Below are positions 1-10,700 of a DNA stretch of 64,000 bases, piece after piece (positions within the stretch are counted from its first letter, which is position 1; each line of letters begins with the position of its first letter). Below the pieces are notes generated by a model, which was given only the letters and a program-made list of their open reading frames with translations, was not told where the DNA came from and did not search any database. Origin of the DNA: Variovorax sp. UMC13 (lineage in GTDB: Bacteria > Pseudomonadota > Gammaproteobacteria > Burkholderiales > Burkholderiaceae_C). The stretch is taken from NCBI RefSeq assembly GCF_014170375.1, contig NZ_LZZW01000010.1:248001-312000 (forward strand), given 5' to 3'. The translations under genes and the position numbers were made by a program.

Positions 1-20
1 AGGTGGAATCGACGCTCGGC

Positions 21-39
21 CGGCAGCCACGGGCTGCCG
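21..39 (-). terminator. GC-rich stem-loop downstream of the TpsB gene
   Basis: A perfect 8-bp stem (CGGCAGCC and GGCTGCCG, 3-nt loop) lies 38 bp past the stop codon of the TpsB gene. No T-run follows it on the minus strand, so it is not a classical intrinsic terminator. It could be a transcript-stabilising hairpin or chance in GC-rich DNA. The first 76 bases of the window show nothing else I can support. Confidence 0.25.
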
Positions 40-76
40 CAGCACGGTGCCCTGCGACGCCTCTTCCCGACGGCGG

Positions 77-1753
77 CTACAGCAGGCTGGAGATCAGCTG
101 CACCGTCACCTGGTAGTTGCGATGGGTCTGCGGCACGTCGTCCAGGCCGTAGCCCAGGGTCATGCGCAGGCTGGTGCGCTTGCCGATCGCGGCGTTCAGG
201 CCCCAGCCGATGCCGGTGAGCTTTTCGCTCGGCGCCAGCAGCGAGGCCGGCGGGCGGTAGGGCGAGGTGCGGCCGTGGTCGACGAAGAAGAAGCCGGTGG
301 CGGCGACAGTCTGCGAGCCCAGCGTGGTGTTGACCAGCGGATGGTGCAGCTCGACGTTGAGCGCATAGCCCTCATCGCCCGAGAACGCGCCCACCGGATA
401 GCCGCGCACGCTGCCCTCGCCGCCCAGGAAGAACTGCTCGCCCGAGGGCAGGTTCTTGTCGCGCGCCCACTGGCCGCCCAGGCTGGTGCGCAGCGAGAAG
501 CCGGGCGTGAGGCCCTGGTTGTAGCGCACCGAGGCGCGGTCGACCTGGTATTTGATGCGCTCGAACAGCACCGTGGCATCGGTCCAGTACTTGATGTAGC
601 TGGCGGTCACCGAGCTGGTGTCCGCGGCCCACTGCCATTCCATGCCCAGGCTGCGGTCCTTGCTGTCGGTGCGCTGCAGGAACACGTCGTCGATGTAGTT
701 GCTGCTGATGCGCCGCTTGGTGCCCGCCACCACGTCCCATTGCGAGCTGGCATCGATCCACACCGGCTGGCGCAGCGACAGCACGTGCGCGCGCGAGTTG
801 CCGGTGATGTTCAAGCTCGACAGCGCGCCGTACTTGATGGCCGTGCGGTCCTCGTAGAAGCCCAGGCTGAGCCGGCCGCCGTAGCGGTTGATCGGTATCG
901 CGTAGCTGGCGGCGCGGCTGTCCTGGCCGCGGGCGCGCGTGTACGACAGCGAGACCTCGTCGCGCCAGCCCAGCAGGCTGCGGTTGCGGTACGACAGGCC
1001 GGCGCGCCATTCGCCGGTGAGCTTGCTGCCCATGTTGTCGACCGTGGCCAGCAGCTCATGCTTGGGCGGCTCGATCACGGCCACGCGCAGGTCGGTGGTG
1101 CCGAAGTTTTCGCCGGGCAGCAGGTCGGCCTGCAGCCGAACGTCGTTGGTGCGGTTGAACCAGACCAGGCCCTGCTCGAGCTTGTCGAGGTCGACCAGCT
1201 GGCCGGCCTGCAGGCCCAGGCGCGGCGTGATGAACTCGGCGCTGGTCGAGGCATTGCCCTCGATCAGCACCTTGCCCACGCGGCCCTCGACCAGGCGCAC
1301 CTCGATCACGCCCGCAGTCACGTCCTGCTGCGGGATCGTGGCCAGCGCGGTGACCACGCCCTTCTCCTTGTAGAGCGCGTTCACGCGGTCGGCCAGCTGC
1401 TGCAGCTCGGCCAAGGTGACCTGCCGGCCGCGGTAGTCGGCGGCGATGGCCTCCAGCGCGGGCGCGGCCAGGATCTCCGACGGCGAGAAGCGGATCTCCT
1501 TGACCGCCACGCGCACGCCGCTGCCGGTGAGCGGCGCGGGCGTGCTCGGCGCGGCCGGCCGGATCAGCGGCTGCGCGGGCTGCTGCAGTTCGCGCTCGGC
1601 CTCGCGCCGGCGCTGCTCCGACTCGATCTGGCGCTGCTGCAGCGCGCCCGCATCGGCCGCCGGCGGCAGCACCAGGGGCGGGACAGGCACGGACTGGGCG
1701 GCGGCCTGGACAACGGCCAGGGCCGCCAGGGCCGTGACGGAAAAACGAATCAT
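77..1753 (-). CDS. TpsB/FhaC-ShlB family outer-membrane two-partner secretion transporter
   Basis: A 558-residue outer-membrane beta-barrel that should secrete the giant TpsA protein encoded just upstream. It starts with a signal peptide (MIRFSVTALAALAVVQAAAQS). Next comes a Gln/Arg/Glu-rich segment like the plug helix and linker of FhaC, then a POTRA region at about residues 80-220 and a 16-strand-type barrel. The barrel holds the family motif VRGY (EGSVRGYPVGAFSGDEGY, about residue 445), which in FhaC lies on the essential L6 loop. I chose the ATG at 1753 because it overlaps the TpsA stop as ATGA and has GGAG 8 nt upstream; a GTG three codons earlier (1762) is also open. Length and domain order are normal for the family. 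Stop-start coupling should link its synthesis to that of its substrate. Confidence 0.95.
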   Translation of the reverse strand: MIRFSVTALAALAVVQAAAQSVPVPPLVLPPAADAGALQQRQIESEQRRREAERELQQPAQPLIRPAAPSTPAPLTGSGVRVAVKEIRFSPSEILAAPALEAIAADYRGRQVTLAELQQLADRVNALYKEKGVVTALATIPQQDVTAGVIEVRLVEGRVGKVLIEGNASTSAEFITPRLGLQAGQLVDLDKLEQGLVWFNRTNDVRLQADLLPGENFGTTDLRVAVIEPPKHELLATVDNMGSKLTGEWRAGLSYRNRSLLGWRDEVSLSYTRARGQDSRAASYAIPINRYGGRLSLGFYEDRTAIKYGALSSLNITGNSRAHVLSLRQPVWIDASSQWDVVAGTKRRISSNYIDDVFLQRTDSKDRSLGMEWQWAADTSSVTASYIKYWTDATVLFERIKYQVDRASVRYNQGLTPGFSLRTSLGGQWARDKNLPSGEQFFLGGEGSVRGYPVGAFSGDEGYALNVELHHPLVNTTLGSQTVAATGFFFVDHGRTSPYRPPASLLAPSEKLTGIGWGLNAAIGKRTSLRMTLGYGLDDVPQTHRNYQVTVQLISSLL

Positions 1754-4700
1754 CGTGTGCACTCCGGAACAATGTTCTTGCTGCAGTCGCCGTCCAGTTT
1801 CACCGGCACGCCCGAATAGCGCACCGGCCGGAGGTCCTGCCCCTCGGTGCCCTGGCGGGCCTCGAGCGTGGGGTCTTCGCGCTTGCGCGCCACCGACAGC
1901 GCCAGCTCGCTGAACTCGACCGCGCTGCGGTTCAGGCCCATGTCGGCGATCTGGTCGTGCTCGGGGCTGCGGTAGATCACGAACGCGTCGGTGAACGCGT
2001 GGTTGTCGTACAGCGAGAAGCTGAAGGGCGCGCCGAAGGAGAAGATCTGCACGTCGGCACCCGGCTGGATGCTGCGGTCGTGCTGGTCGATCACTACATG
2101 GGTCTGCGGGTTGGTCACGGTCGCGCGGTCCACCACCAGCATGCTGTCGATCGCGAGCGGGCCGACCGGGTTGGTGATGGCCGCGGTGCGCGCCTTGAAG
2201 CGGTCGATCGCGAAGCCGCCCTGGCCCGACAGCGCCAGCACCACATCGCTCGCGGTGCCGCCGTTGAAGCCGGTGACCGTGCCCTTGACGGGCTTGGCGC
2301 CGCCGTAGATGTTGGCGTTCACGCGGTCGCCGGCCAGGTCGAACAGCGAGACCACATGGAGGCGGTCGGCCGCCACGCGGCCCGATGCGCGCATCACGAC
2401 CGCATCGGCCGTGAGCGTGCCGGCCGTGGCGTTGCCGCCGGTCGACGACAACGTGAAGGTGCCGCCGGCCGAGCCCTCGCGCACGTCCACGTCGTGGCGT
2501 GCCTCGAGCGTGAAGTCTCGGCCCGCCTTGACGCGCTCCACCGCCACCTCGCCCTGCGGCGCGCTGAGCACGCCGTCGAGCGCCGCGTCCAGCGTGCCGA
2601 TGCGCAGGTTGCCGGTGCGCGCCTTCGCGATCACGCTGCCCTGGGTGCTGGCGAGCGTGCCGGCCGTCAGGTGGCGGCCCGCATCCAGCACGATGTCGCG
2701 CTGCGCGCTCGCGGTGCCGATCGTCAGGTCGCGTCCCGTCGTGGCCTGGATGCCGCCGCCGGTGCTGGCCAGGGTCGTGGCCTGCAGGTCGCGTCCCGCG
2801 GCCAGCACGATGTCGCCACCGGCCGTTGCGCGGTTCACGCCGATGTCCTGCGCCGCCGCGATGCCGATGCGGCCGCCGGCCGTGGTGGCGTCGGCCTGCA
2901 CCGAGCCTGCCGTGGCGCTCATGTCCACGTCGCCACCGGCTTGCGTGGTGCCCGCGACCACATCGCCGGCGTTGGCCGTGAGCGTCACGTCGCCGACCGA
3001 GGCGGTGGTGCTGCCGGTGCGCAGGTCGCCGGTGGCGGCGCTCGCGCGGATGTCGCCGGCCAGGCTGGACAGCGTGGTGGCCGCCAGGTTGCGGCCTGCG
3101 GCCAAGGCGATGTCGCCGCCGGCCGCGGCCGTGGTCAGCGCGATGTCGCGCGCGGCCGTGGCCTCGATGCGCCCGCCCGCGGTGGTGGCGTCGGCCTGCA
3201 CCGAGCCCGCGCCGGCGATCAGCGCGACGTTGCCGCCGGCTTGGGTGCGGCCCGCGGCCACGTCGCCGGCATCGGCCACCAGCGTCACGTTGCCGGCCGT
3301 GCTGGTGGTGCGGCCCGTGCGCAGGTCGCCGGTGGCGGCGCGTGCGCGGATGTCGCCCGCTGTGCTGGCCAATGTGCCCGCCGTCAGCGCGCGGCCCGCG
3401 GCCAGCACGATGTCGCCGCCCGCGCTGGCCGTGCCCAGCGCGATGTCCTGCGCGGCCGTGACGTCGATGCGCCCGCCGGCCGTGGTGTCGGTGGCCTGCA
3501 CCGAGCCCGCGGTGGCGACCAGCGCCACCTGGCCGCCGGCCTGCGTGCGACCGGCCGTGATCTGGCCCACGTCGGACTGCAGCCGCACATCACCGAAGGC
3601 GACGGTGCGGCCCGCATCAATGTTGCCGCCGGTGGACACCAGCGTCACGCCGCCCAGCGTGCTCTCGACCGCGGTGGTGGTGATCTGGCCCGTGGCCGTC
3701 AGCGTCGCGTTGTCGACGCTGGTGAGCTGGCCCACCACCACGTCGCCGCTCACCGCGAAGTCGGCGCTGCCGCCGGCCTTGGCGTCGAGGTGGCGCAGGC
3801 GCATCTCCAGCGCGTTGCCCTTGCCGATGTCGCCACCGGCCTCGATGGTCACGCCGGCCGCGGGTGCGGCGTCGGCCACGATGTCCAGGCGCGTGTCGCC
3901 GCCGTCGCGCACGTCGCCGCCGGCCTTGATGCGCACCGCGTCGGCCGTACCGTTGCCGGTCGAGATGCCGGTGATGGTGGCGTCGGTCAGCGTGTCGATG
4001 CGCACCGTGCCCACGTCGCCGCGCAGCGTGGCGCCGTCGGCCATCGTCAGTTCACCGGCCGAGAGCTTCAGGTTCGACGCCGTCGAGCGCACCGACGACG
4101 TGGCGGCCATGGCCAGCGTCAGCCCTGCGCTCAGGTCGACCGCGCCGGCCGCCTGCACCGCGCCGTAGAGGCGCAGGTCCGCATCGCCCGAAAGGCTGGC
4201 GCTGCCGCCGGCCGTGACGTCGCCGAAGTTCAGGTAGCGACCGCGCGGGCCGTTCAGGTGGATGTCCTGCGCGGCCTGGGCCGTGATGCGGCCCGTGGTG
4301 CCGGTCACGCCCACGTCCAGCGCGCCCGCGCCGGCCGCACCGATGTTGCCGTTGCGCGCTGTCAGGTCGATGTTGTTGGCCAGCACGTTGAGGCCGGTGT
4401 CGCCGATCGCGTCGAGGATCGAGCCCTCGGCCGTGAGCTTGGCGGTCTGGCGCGAGAACACGGTATCGACGTTGAGGTCGCCCTCCTCCTCGATCTCGAT
4501 GTTCTCCGAGGCGCGCGCGGTCAGCGTGGCGCCGTCGCGCAGCTTGAGGCGCAAGGGCTGCGACTGGCCGGCGTTCACGCCGTCACCCGGCACGTAGCCG
4601 ATGCCGCCGTAGGCCGCCTCGAGCACCAGGTTGCCGGTCTGCAGCGGGCCCGAGGTCGGGAGCGCGTTGGTGATCGAGCCGCGCACCTTGATGCGCGTCT

Positions 4701-7700
4701 CGCCCGTCACGTCGATGCTGCCCAGGCGCGCGCTGCCCATCGAGGCCAGGAAGGCCGAGCCGATGTCGGTGCCGGCCACGGGTGCGGCCGTGACCGAGGC
4801 GTTGAAGGCATCGAGCGCGCTAAAGTTCACCGGCGCGCGGCGCAGCACCGTGATGGCGCTGTCGGTCACCACGATGTCGGAGCGCTCGGCCGAGGCCAGC
4901 GCCACCTTCATCTCGTCGGTCAGGTTGCGCGGATCGATGTTGGTCGGCACCACCACCGCGCCCTTGGTCTCGCCGATGGCGATGCCCGCCTGCAGCGTCA
5001 CGTTGCGGCCCGACACGTTGGCGCTCTTGACCACCGGGTTGGTGTTGGTCACGTCCTTGAGCAGGCCCGCGCTGATCGAGATGCCCAGCTCGCGGTCGGT
5101 CCATGAGGACTTGGCCAGGATCGCGTCGCGCTCGGCGGTGCTGGCCTGGTAGCGGAAGCCGCTGTCGTAGCTGGCGCTGAAGCCGCCCACCTTCTCGTTG
5201 AGCGCGTGGTAGCTGGCGGTGCGCTCGGTCTCGAAGGCGGCAATGGCCGCCGCACTCTGTTGCGGCGTCTGGCCGGCCACGGTCAGGCCCTGCCGCTCGG
5301 CGGCCGAGGCCTGGTACTTGAAGGCCGGGTCGTAGGCGCTGGCATCGGGCTGCGTGCTGCGGATCTGCCAGTACAGCTTGTATTCCTGCGTCAGGCCCTG
5401 CTCGTAGGACTTCATGGCCTGCGCCTGGTTGGCCTTGTTCTCGTCCGTGCCGGCGCGCAGGCCCGAGGCGTCCCAGAAGGCCAGCAGCTCGTTCCAGGTG
5501 CGGGTGTCGACCGACTCGATCGGGTTGTTGTCGATGATCCGGCCCGGCGCCTTGAGCAGCACGTCGCCGCCGGTGGACACCACCGTGTCGACCAGCAGGT
5601 GGCCGGCGGTGTTGCCCGACCAGGCCTGCGTCTCGATGCCGATGTCGCCCTGGGCCGAGGCCCTGAGGCCGAACAGGCCGCGCTTGGAAATGTCGTCGCT
5701 GTAGCCGACGTTGACCTTGAGCGGCGCCGCGATGCCGCCGATGGCACCGTTCTGCGATGTCAGGTCGACCCGGTCGCCCTGGATCAGCGAGGTGGCGGCG
5801 TTGGCCGCCACGATGCTGCCGTCGGAGCGCAGCGTGACGCGGCCCTTGCCGTCGAGCGCGCTGCCGCCGGCCGTGACGCGGCCCACGTTCAGCGTGCCCA
5901 CGGTCTGCTCGACGTTGACGTTGCCCTGTGCGGCCGCCGCATCCAGCTTGCCGCCGTTGACCGCCACCGCGATCGCGCGCGCCGGGTCGGCGTTGAGCGT
6001 GCCGCCCACGGTGCCGGTGGCGTTGAGCACGATGTCCTTGCCGGTCACCAGCGCCGTGTCGTTGAGCTGCACGATCGAACGGTCGGCCGTCGACACGCCC
6101 GCCACCGGCGTCACGCCGCTGCCGGCGTTGACGGTGGTGGTGCCGCTGCTGTTGCGGATCTCGCCCTTGAGCAGCACGTCGGCCGCCGAGTTGACCGTGA
6201 CCTTGCCCTGGTCGTAGCCGCTGAACTCGATGTTGATCTTGTTGTCGGCGGTGAGCGTCTTGGTCGTGATGGTCGTGGTCGGCGTGGTCTCGGTGAACTT
6301 CTGGTGGTAGTTGCCCGCGATGCACAGCGTCCACCAGTTGCAGGTCGACCACTCGTCGGTCTTGACCCACAGCGAATCGCCGGTCTTGTGGGTCTGTGAG
6401 TTCTGGGTGTACGGGGTCCCGGTCTTGCCCGTGTCGGTGTACAGGTAGGTGCCGTTGTCCAGCCGGTAGCTGTCCAGGATGAAGGGGCCGGACTGGCTGA
6501 CCACCTCGCCGGTCGGGCCGGTGCGCAGGCTGGACGAGCCGAAGAACTGCGCGCCCTTGTAGTGCCAGTAGCTGATGGTCGAGTTGTCGGTGCCCGTGGT
6601 CCAGGCGTAGCGCAGGCCGGTCTGCGGCGCGTAGGTGGTCGCGCGGCCACTGGTGGCCAGCGTGTCGACCACGTCGTTGCGCGTGACCACGCCGTTCTCG
6701 CGCTTGTAGACCGTGTGCGTCTTGGTCAGCTGGCTGCCGTTGCCGATGCCCTGGATGTCGGTGATGTCGATGATCCCGGCGATGCCGCGGCCGGTGCCGG
6801 TGCTGTCCTTGCCGGTGTCGAGCCTGTTGATCACCACCGACAGGCCGGTCGGGTTGTTGACCAGGATCTGGCCGTAGCCGTCGAGCGCGCGCAGCGTGCC
6901 CGCGCCGTTGGTCGAGGTGTTCATGATCTGGCCGTACACCTGGATGTAGCCGCCGCTGACCTGCGTGCCGTCGAGCTCGAAACGGTTGTTCACCACGTCG
7001 TAGCTGGCGCCGATGTTGCCGTAGTCCGACACCAGCTGGTACAGGCCGCCGGACACGGCCGTGCGCGTGGCCCAGTCGGCGGTGTTGCGGTCGGCCTTGG
7101 CAAAGTCCATGCCGACCTCGAGCCGCTTGAGCAGCGCGTCGTAGGTCACGACGCCCGCCGCCACCGTGTAGGTGGTGTAGCGCAGTGCATCCTTGGCCGC
7201 GCCGGTGGCGTTGTTGTAGGCCGTGACGGCGTTGTCCAGCGAGGTCTGCGACAGGCCGAAGAAGCTGGCCGTGCCGGTGAGCTTGGGCGCCGCCGGCAGG
7301 TCGATCTTCCAGTCCTGGATGCCGCTCTGCACCAGGCTGTTGATGTTGAGGTAGCGCGCGCTCAGGAACACGCTGCCGTTGGCCACGATGCCGCCGCCCA
7401 GCGGCGTGCCGTTGTCCTTGATCGAGGCCGGGTCGCCGCCCACGTGGAAGAAGTTGTCCACGTAGCTCTGCACGAAGTCGCCGTTGTCGGCCTTGATGTC
7501 CACCGTGCCGGCGCGGATGCTGCCGTTCGACAGGATGCTGCCCGCAGCGCTCTTCACCGTGACCGAGCCGCGCAGGTTGCTGATGTCGCCCGCCAGCTCG
7601 ATGTTCGGCGCCGGTGCCAGCACGGTGGCGCCGGCCGCGTTCGCGTCGTAGGTGCTGGTGATGTTGATGGCCGGCTTGGGCGCGGCGCTGGTGTCGCGCG

Positions 7701-10700
7701 TCAGCACCTGCAGCGCGCTCGCGCCCGTGCCGGTGCTGTTGATGGCGTTGATGTCCGCGCCCGAGTTCACCAGCACGCCGTTGAAGCGCACCGTGCCGCC
7801 GTCGTCGCTGTTCACCGTCAGGTTCTTGAGCTTGAGGAAGTTGGGCGTGTTGTTGACGATGTCGATCTGCGCATCGCCCGGCGCGTTGAGCTGGCCCGTG
7901 CCTTCGAGCACGTCGCCCGAGGTCCGGATGTTGCCCAGCTTGACCGTGATGTCGTTGACCGTGATGAAGTCCGCGATCGGCCCGTTGGCCGGGGTGGTCG
8001 ACTGCTGGCCCAGCGTGCTGTTGAGCTGCACCAGGTTGGTGGCGGCGCTGGTCTTCTGGCCGATCGAGGTGTCGAGCGCGGTGGCGGTCTGGTTCACCAC
8101 CTGCACATAACCGGTGGTGGCGTTGGCGAACTTGCCGGCCTCGGTGTCGATGGTGACCGCGGCGCTGGCGATGCCGTTGCGCGCCGCATCCGCATTGCTG
8201 CGCGCGGTGTTGATCGCCGTGACCACGCCGTCCTGGCTGCCGTCGCTCTTCTTGAACGCGGTGGCCAGCGCCGCCTGGTTGGCGCTGATGGTGGCGTTGT
8301 TGCTCGCGATCTTGGTCGAGGCGGCATCGATGGCCGCGCTCTGCGTCGAGACGCTGGTCAGCAGCGTCTTGATCTCGCCGGCCCGGGCCAGGATGCTGGC
8401 CTGGCGGGTGTCGATCTCGGCCTGCTTGGCCATGTAGGCGGCCGAGCCGTAGGCCAGGGCCTGCATGTCGGTGCGCAGCCCGCCGATCTCGCCCAGCAGC
8501 CCGTCGATGACCGTGTTCTTCTGCGCGATGGTCGTCAGCGCGTTCGTGTTCAGCGTGCGGTTCTGCTGGATCGCCGCCAGCTGCGTCGCGTTGTCGCCGA
8601 TCAGCGCCTGCGTCGCCACGTAGGTGGCGTTGCCGACGCTGAAGTTCGCCAGCGACTTGAGCTGGGTGTCGATGCCGGCGTTGGTCGTGGCCAGCGTGCC
8701 GGTGTGGGTGACGATGCTGCCGGCGCTGGTGCCGATCTGCGTGGCCGAGCCGATGGCCGCGGTGGTCGTCGCCTGGATCAGCTGGCCGCTGCCGGTCGCC
8801 TTGCCGGTCTCGCTCATCAGCTGCATCTGGTACTGCTTGATCTGCGTCTCGGCGATCTGGCGCGGGCTCGGGTTGTTCCACTGGCCCGGGTTGATCAGCG
8901 GCTGGCCCGTGGCCGGGTCCAGCTTGATCGTGCCGTCGGGGTTGGTCGCGCCGCTGGCCAGGCCGAGCTCGACCAGCTTGAACATCAGGAAGTTGATCTC
9001 GGCCTGGTAGGCGCCGCGCGCCACCTCGTCCGACGCGTACTGCGACATCAGGCTGCGCAGCTTCATGATGCGCTCCTGGATGTCGGCGCCGATGCCCTTG
9101 CCCAGCTCGACCGAGTAGGTCACGCCCTTGCTGGCGGTCGACTTCATGCGCCACAGCACCTGCTTGCCGACCTCCACGTACTTGGCCGGATCGGTGGTCG
9201 GGTTGCCGGCCGTGTCCACGAACTGGCCCAGCTCGTTGGTCTGGAAGACCTTGGCATACACCGGTGCCGAGACCGGGTTGCCGGCCGCGTCGATGAGTTC
9301 GATCTCGAAGGTCAGCGAGGCGCGGCGGTTGATGCCGGTCATGGCGATGCCGTCGACGTGCACCACGGCGCTTCCCGTCGAGCGGGTCGAGCCGCCGATC
9401 ACGTCGAAGGACACGTCGCCGCCGCCGAACAGGTTGCTGATGCCGCTCGCGATGGCGGCCAGCGCCTCACGGTAGAGGTCCTTGCCGATGCCCTTGGCAT
9501 TGACGCTGACGATGCCCTTGTCGGCATACAGCGCGATGTCCTCGGCCGACTCGACCTTGCTGCCGGTGGCCAGGCTCACGCGTGCATTGCTGTTCACGTT
9601 GGCCTGCGCATCGGGGTCGGTGGTGATCGGGATCGCGGTCTTGTTCCAGAGGTTGACCGCCGCGTTGGCGTCGATGCGCGTGCGCGTGCCGTCGTAGCCC
9701 TGGCCGCCCGAGAGCATCACCGAGCCGTCGTCGGCGCGCAGCAGCGCGTTGGTGTCGACGATGGCCTGGTTGTTGCCGTTGTAGACCGCATAGGCGCGGC
9801 CCGAGGGCGCGCCCGCCAGGCCGTAGACGTTGGCCTGGGCCCGCGCGTCGAGCGCCACGGTGGCGTGCGCGCCGGCATTGATGTCGCCGTTGTCGCTGGT
9901 CACGCTCGCACCGTCGCCGAAGGAGACGGTGGCGTCGGCTCGGTTCACGTTCACGTTCGAGACCGAACGCGCCACCGAGATCAGGCCGCCCGAATCGAGC
10001 CGCACCTTGTCGCGCGCCACGATGTCATTGAAGGCGTCCATGTCCAGCCGCGCGGTGCCGGCCGAAGGCAGCAGCGCATGCACCTTGGCACCGGCGCCGA
10101 TCGCGGCGGTGGTGATGTGCGAGATGTCGGTCTGGCTCGAGGCCGCGGGCAGGTCGATCACGCCGCCCGAGCCCGAGTCGACGTTGAAGCCTGCCGTGTC
10201 GCCGTTGCTGGAACCGATCCAGTCCTTGCGGCTGCTGTTGCTGGCGCTGAGCTTGATCTCGTTGGCCGAGACCACGCCGTTGTCGCCGATCGCGGCCGTG
10301 ACCGTGCTGTTCACCGTGTTCACCGCCTTGGCGCCGCTCGCGCCCACCACCGAGGCGTTGACGCTGTTGACGGTGGCGTTGTAGTCGGTGGTGTGGCGCG
10401 CATCGAGCGAAACCTTCTTCGCCGCGATGCGGTGCGAGCCGTCGCCGCTGCCGGTGGTGGCCTGCGTGAGACTGGTGCCGGCGGTGGTGGCGGTCGCGGC
10501 CGAGCCCGCGATCAGGCCGCCGCTGCCCGAGATGGCGTTGGCGCGGTTGGTGTCGGTGCCGTCGGCGCTGAGCGCGAGCTGCGCCATCAACGTGGTGTTG
10601 GCGACCGGGGCCGCGACCTGGACGTTGTCGCCCAGCGTGGCCTGCGTCACCGTGTTCGAGGTGGCGCGCGCGTCGTTGAAGCCCGCCGCCACGATGCCGC

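Noticed and set aside
2751..3650. A CRISPR-like array
   Set aside because: The 300-bp periodic sequence is coding and in frame, and has no short direct repeats with unique spacers.
4820..9154. A 1444-codon minus-strand frame within the TpsA gene
   Set aside because: It is a shifted frame of TpsA with Arg/Gln/His-rich low-complexity translation and no recognisable domain.
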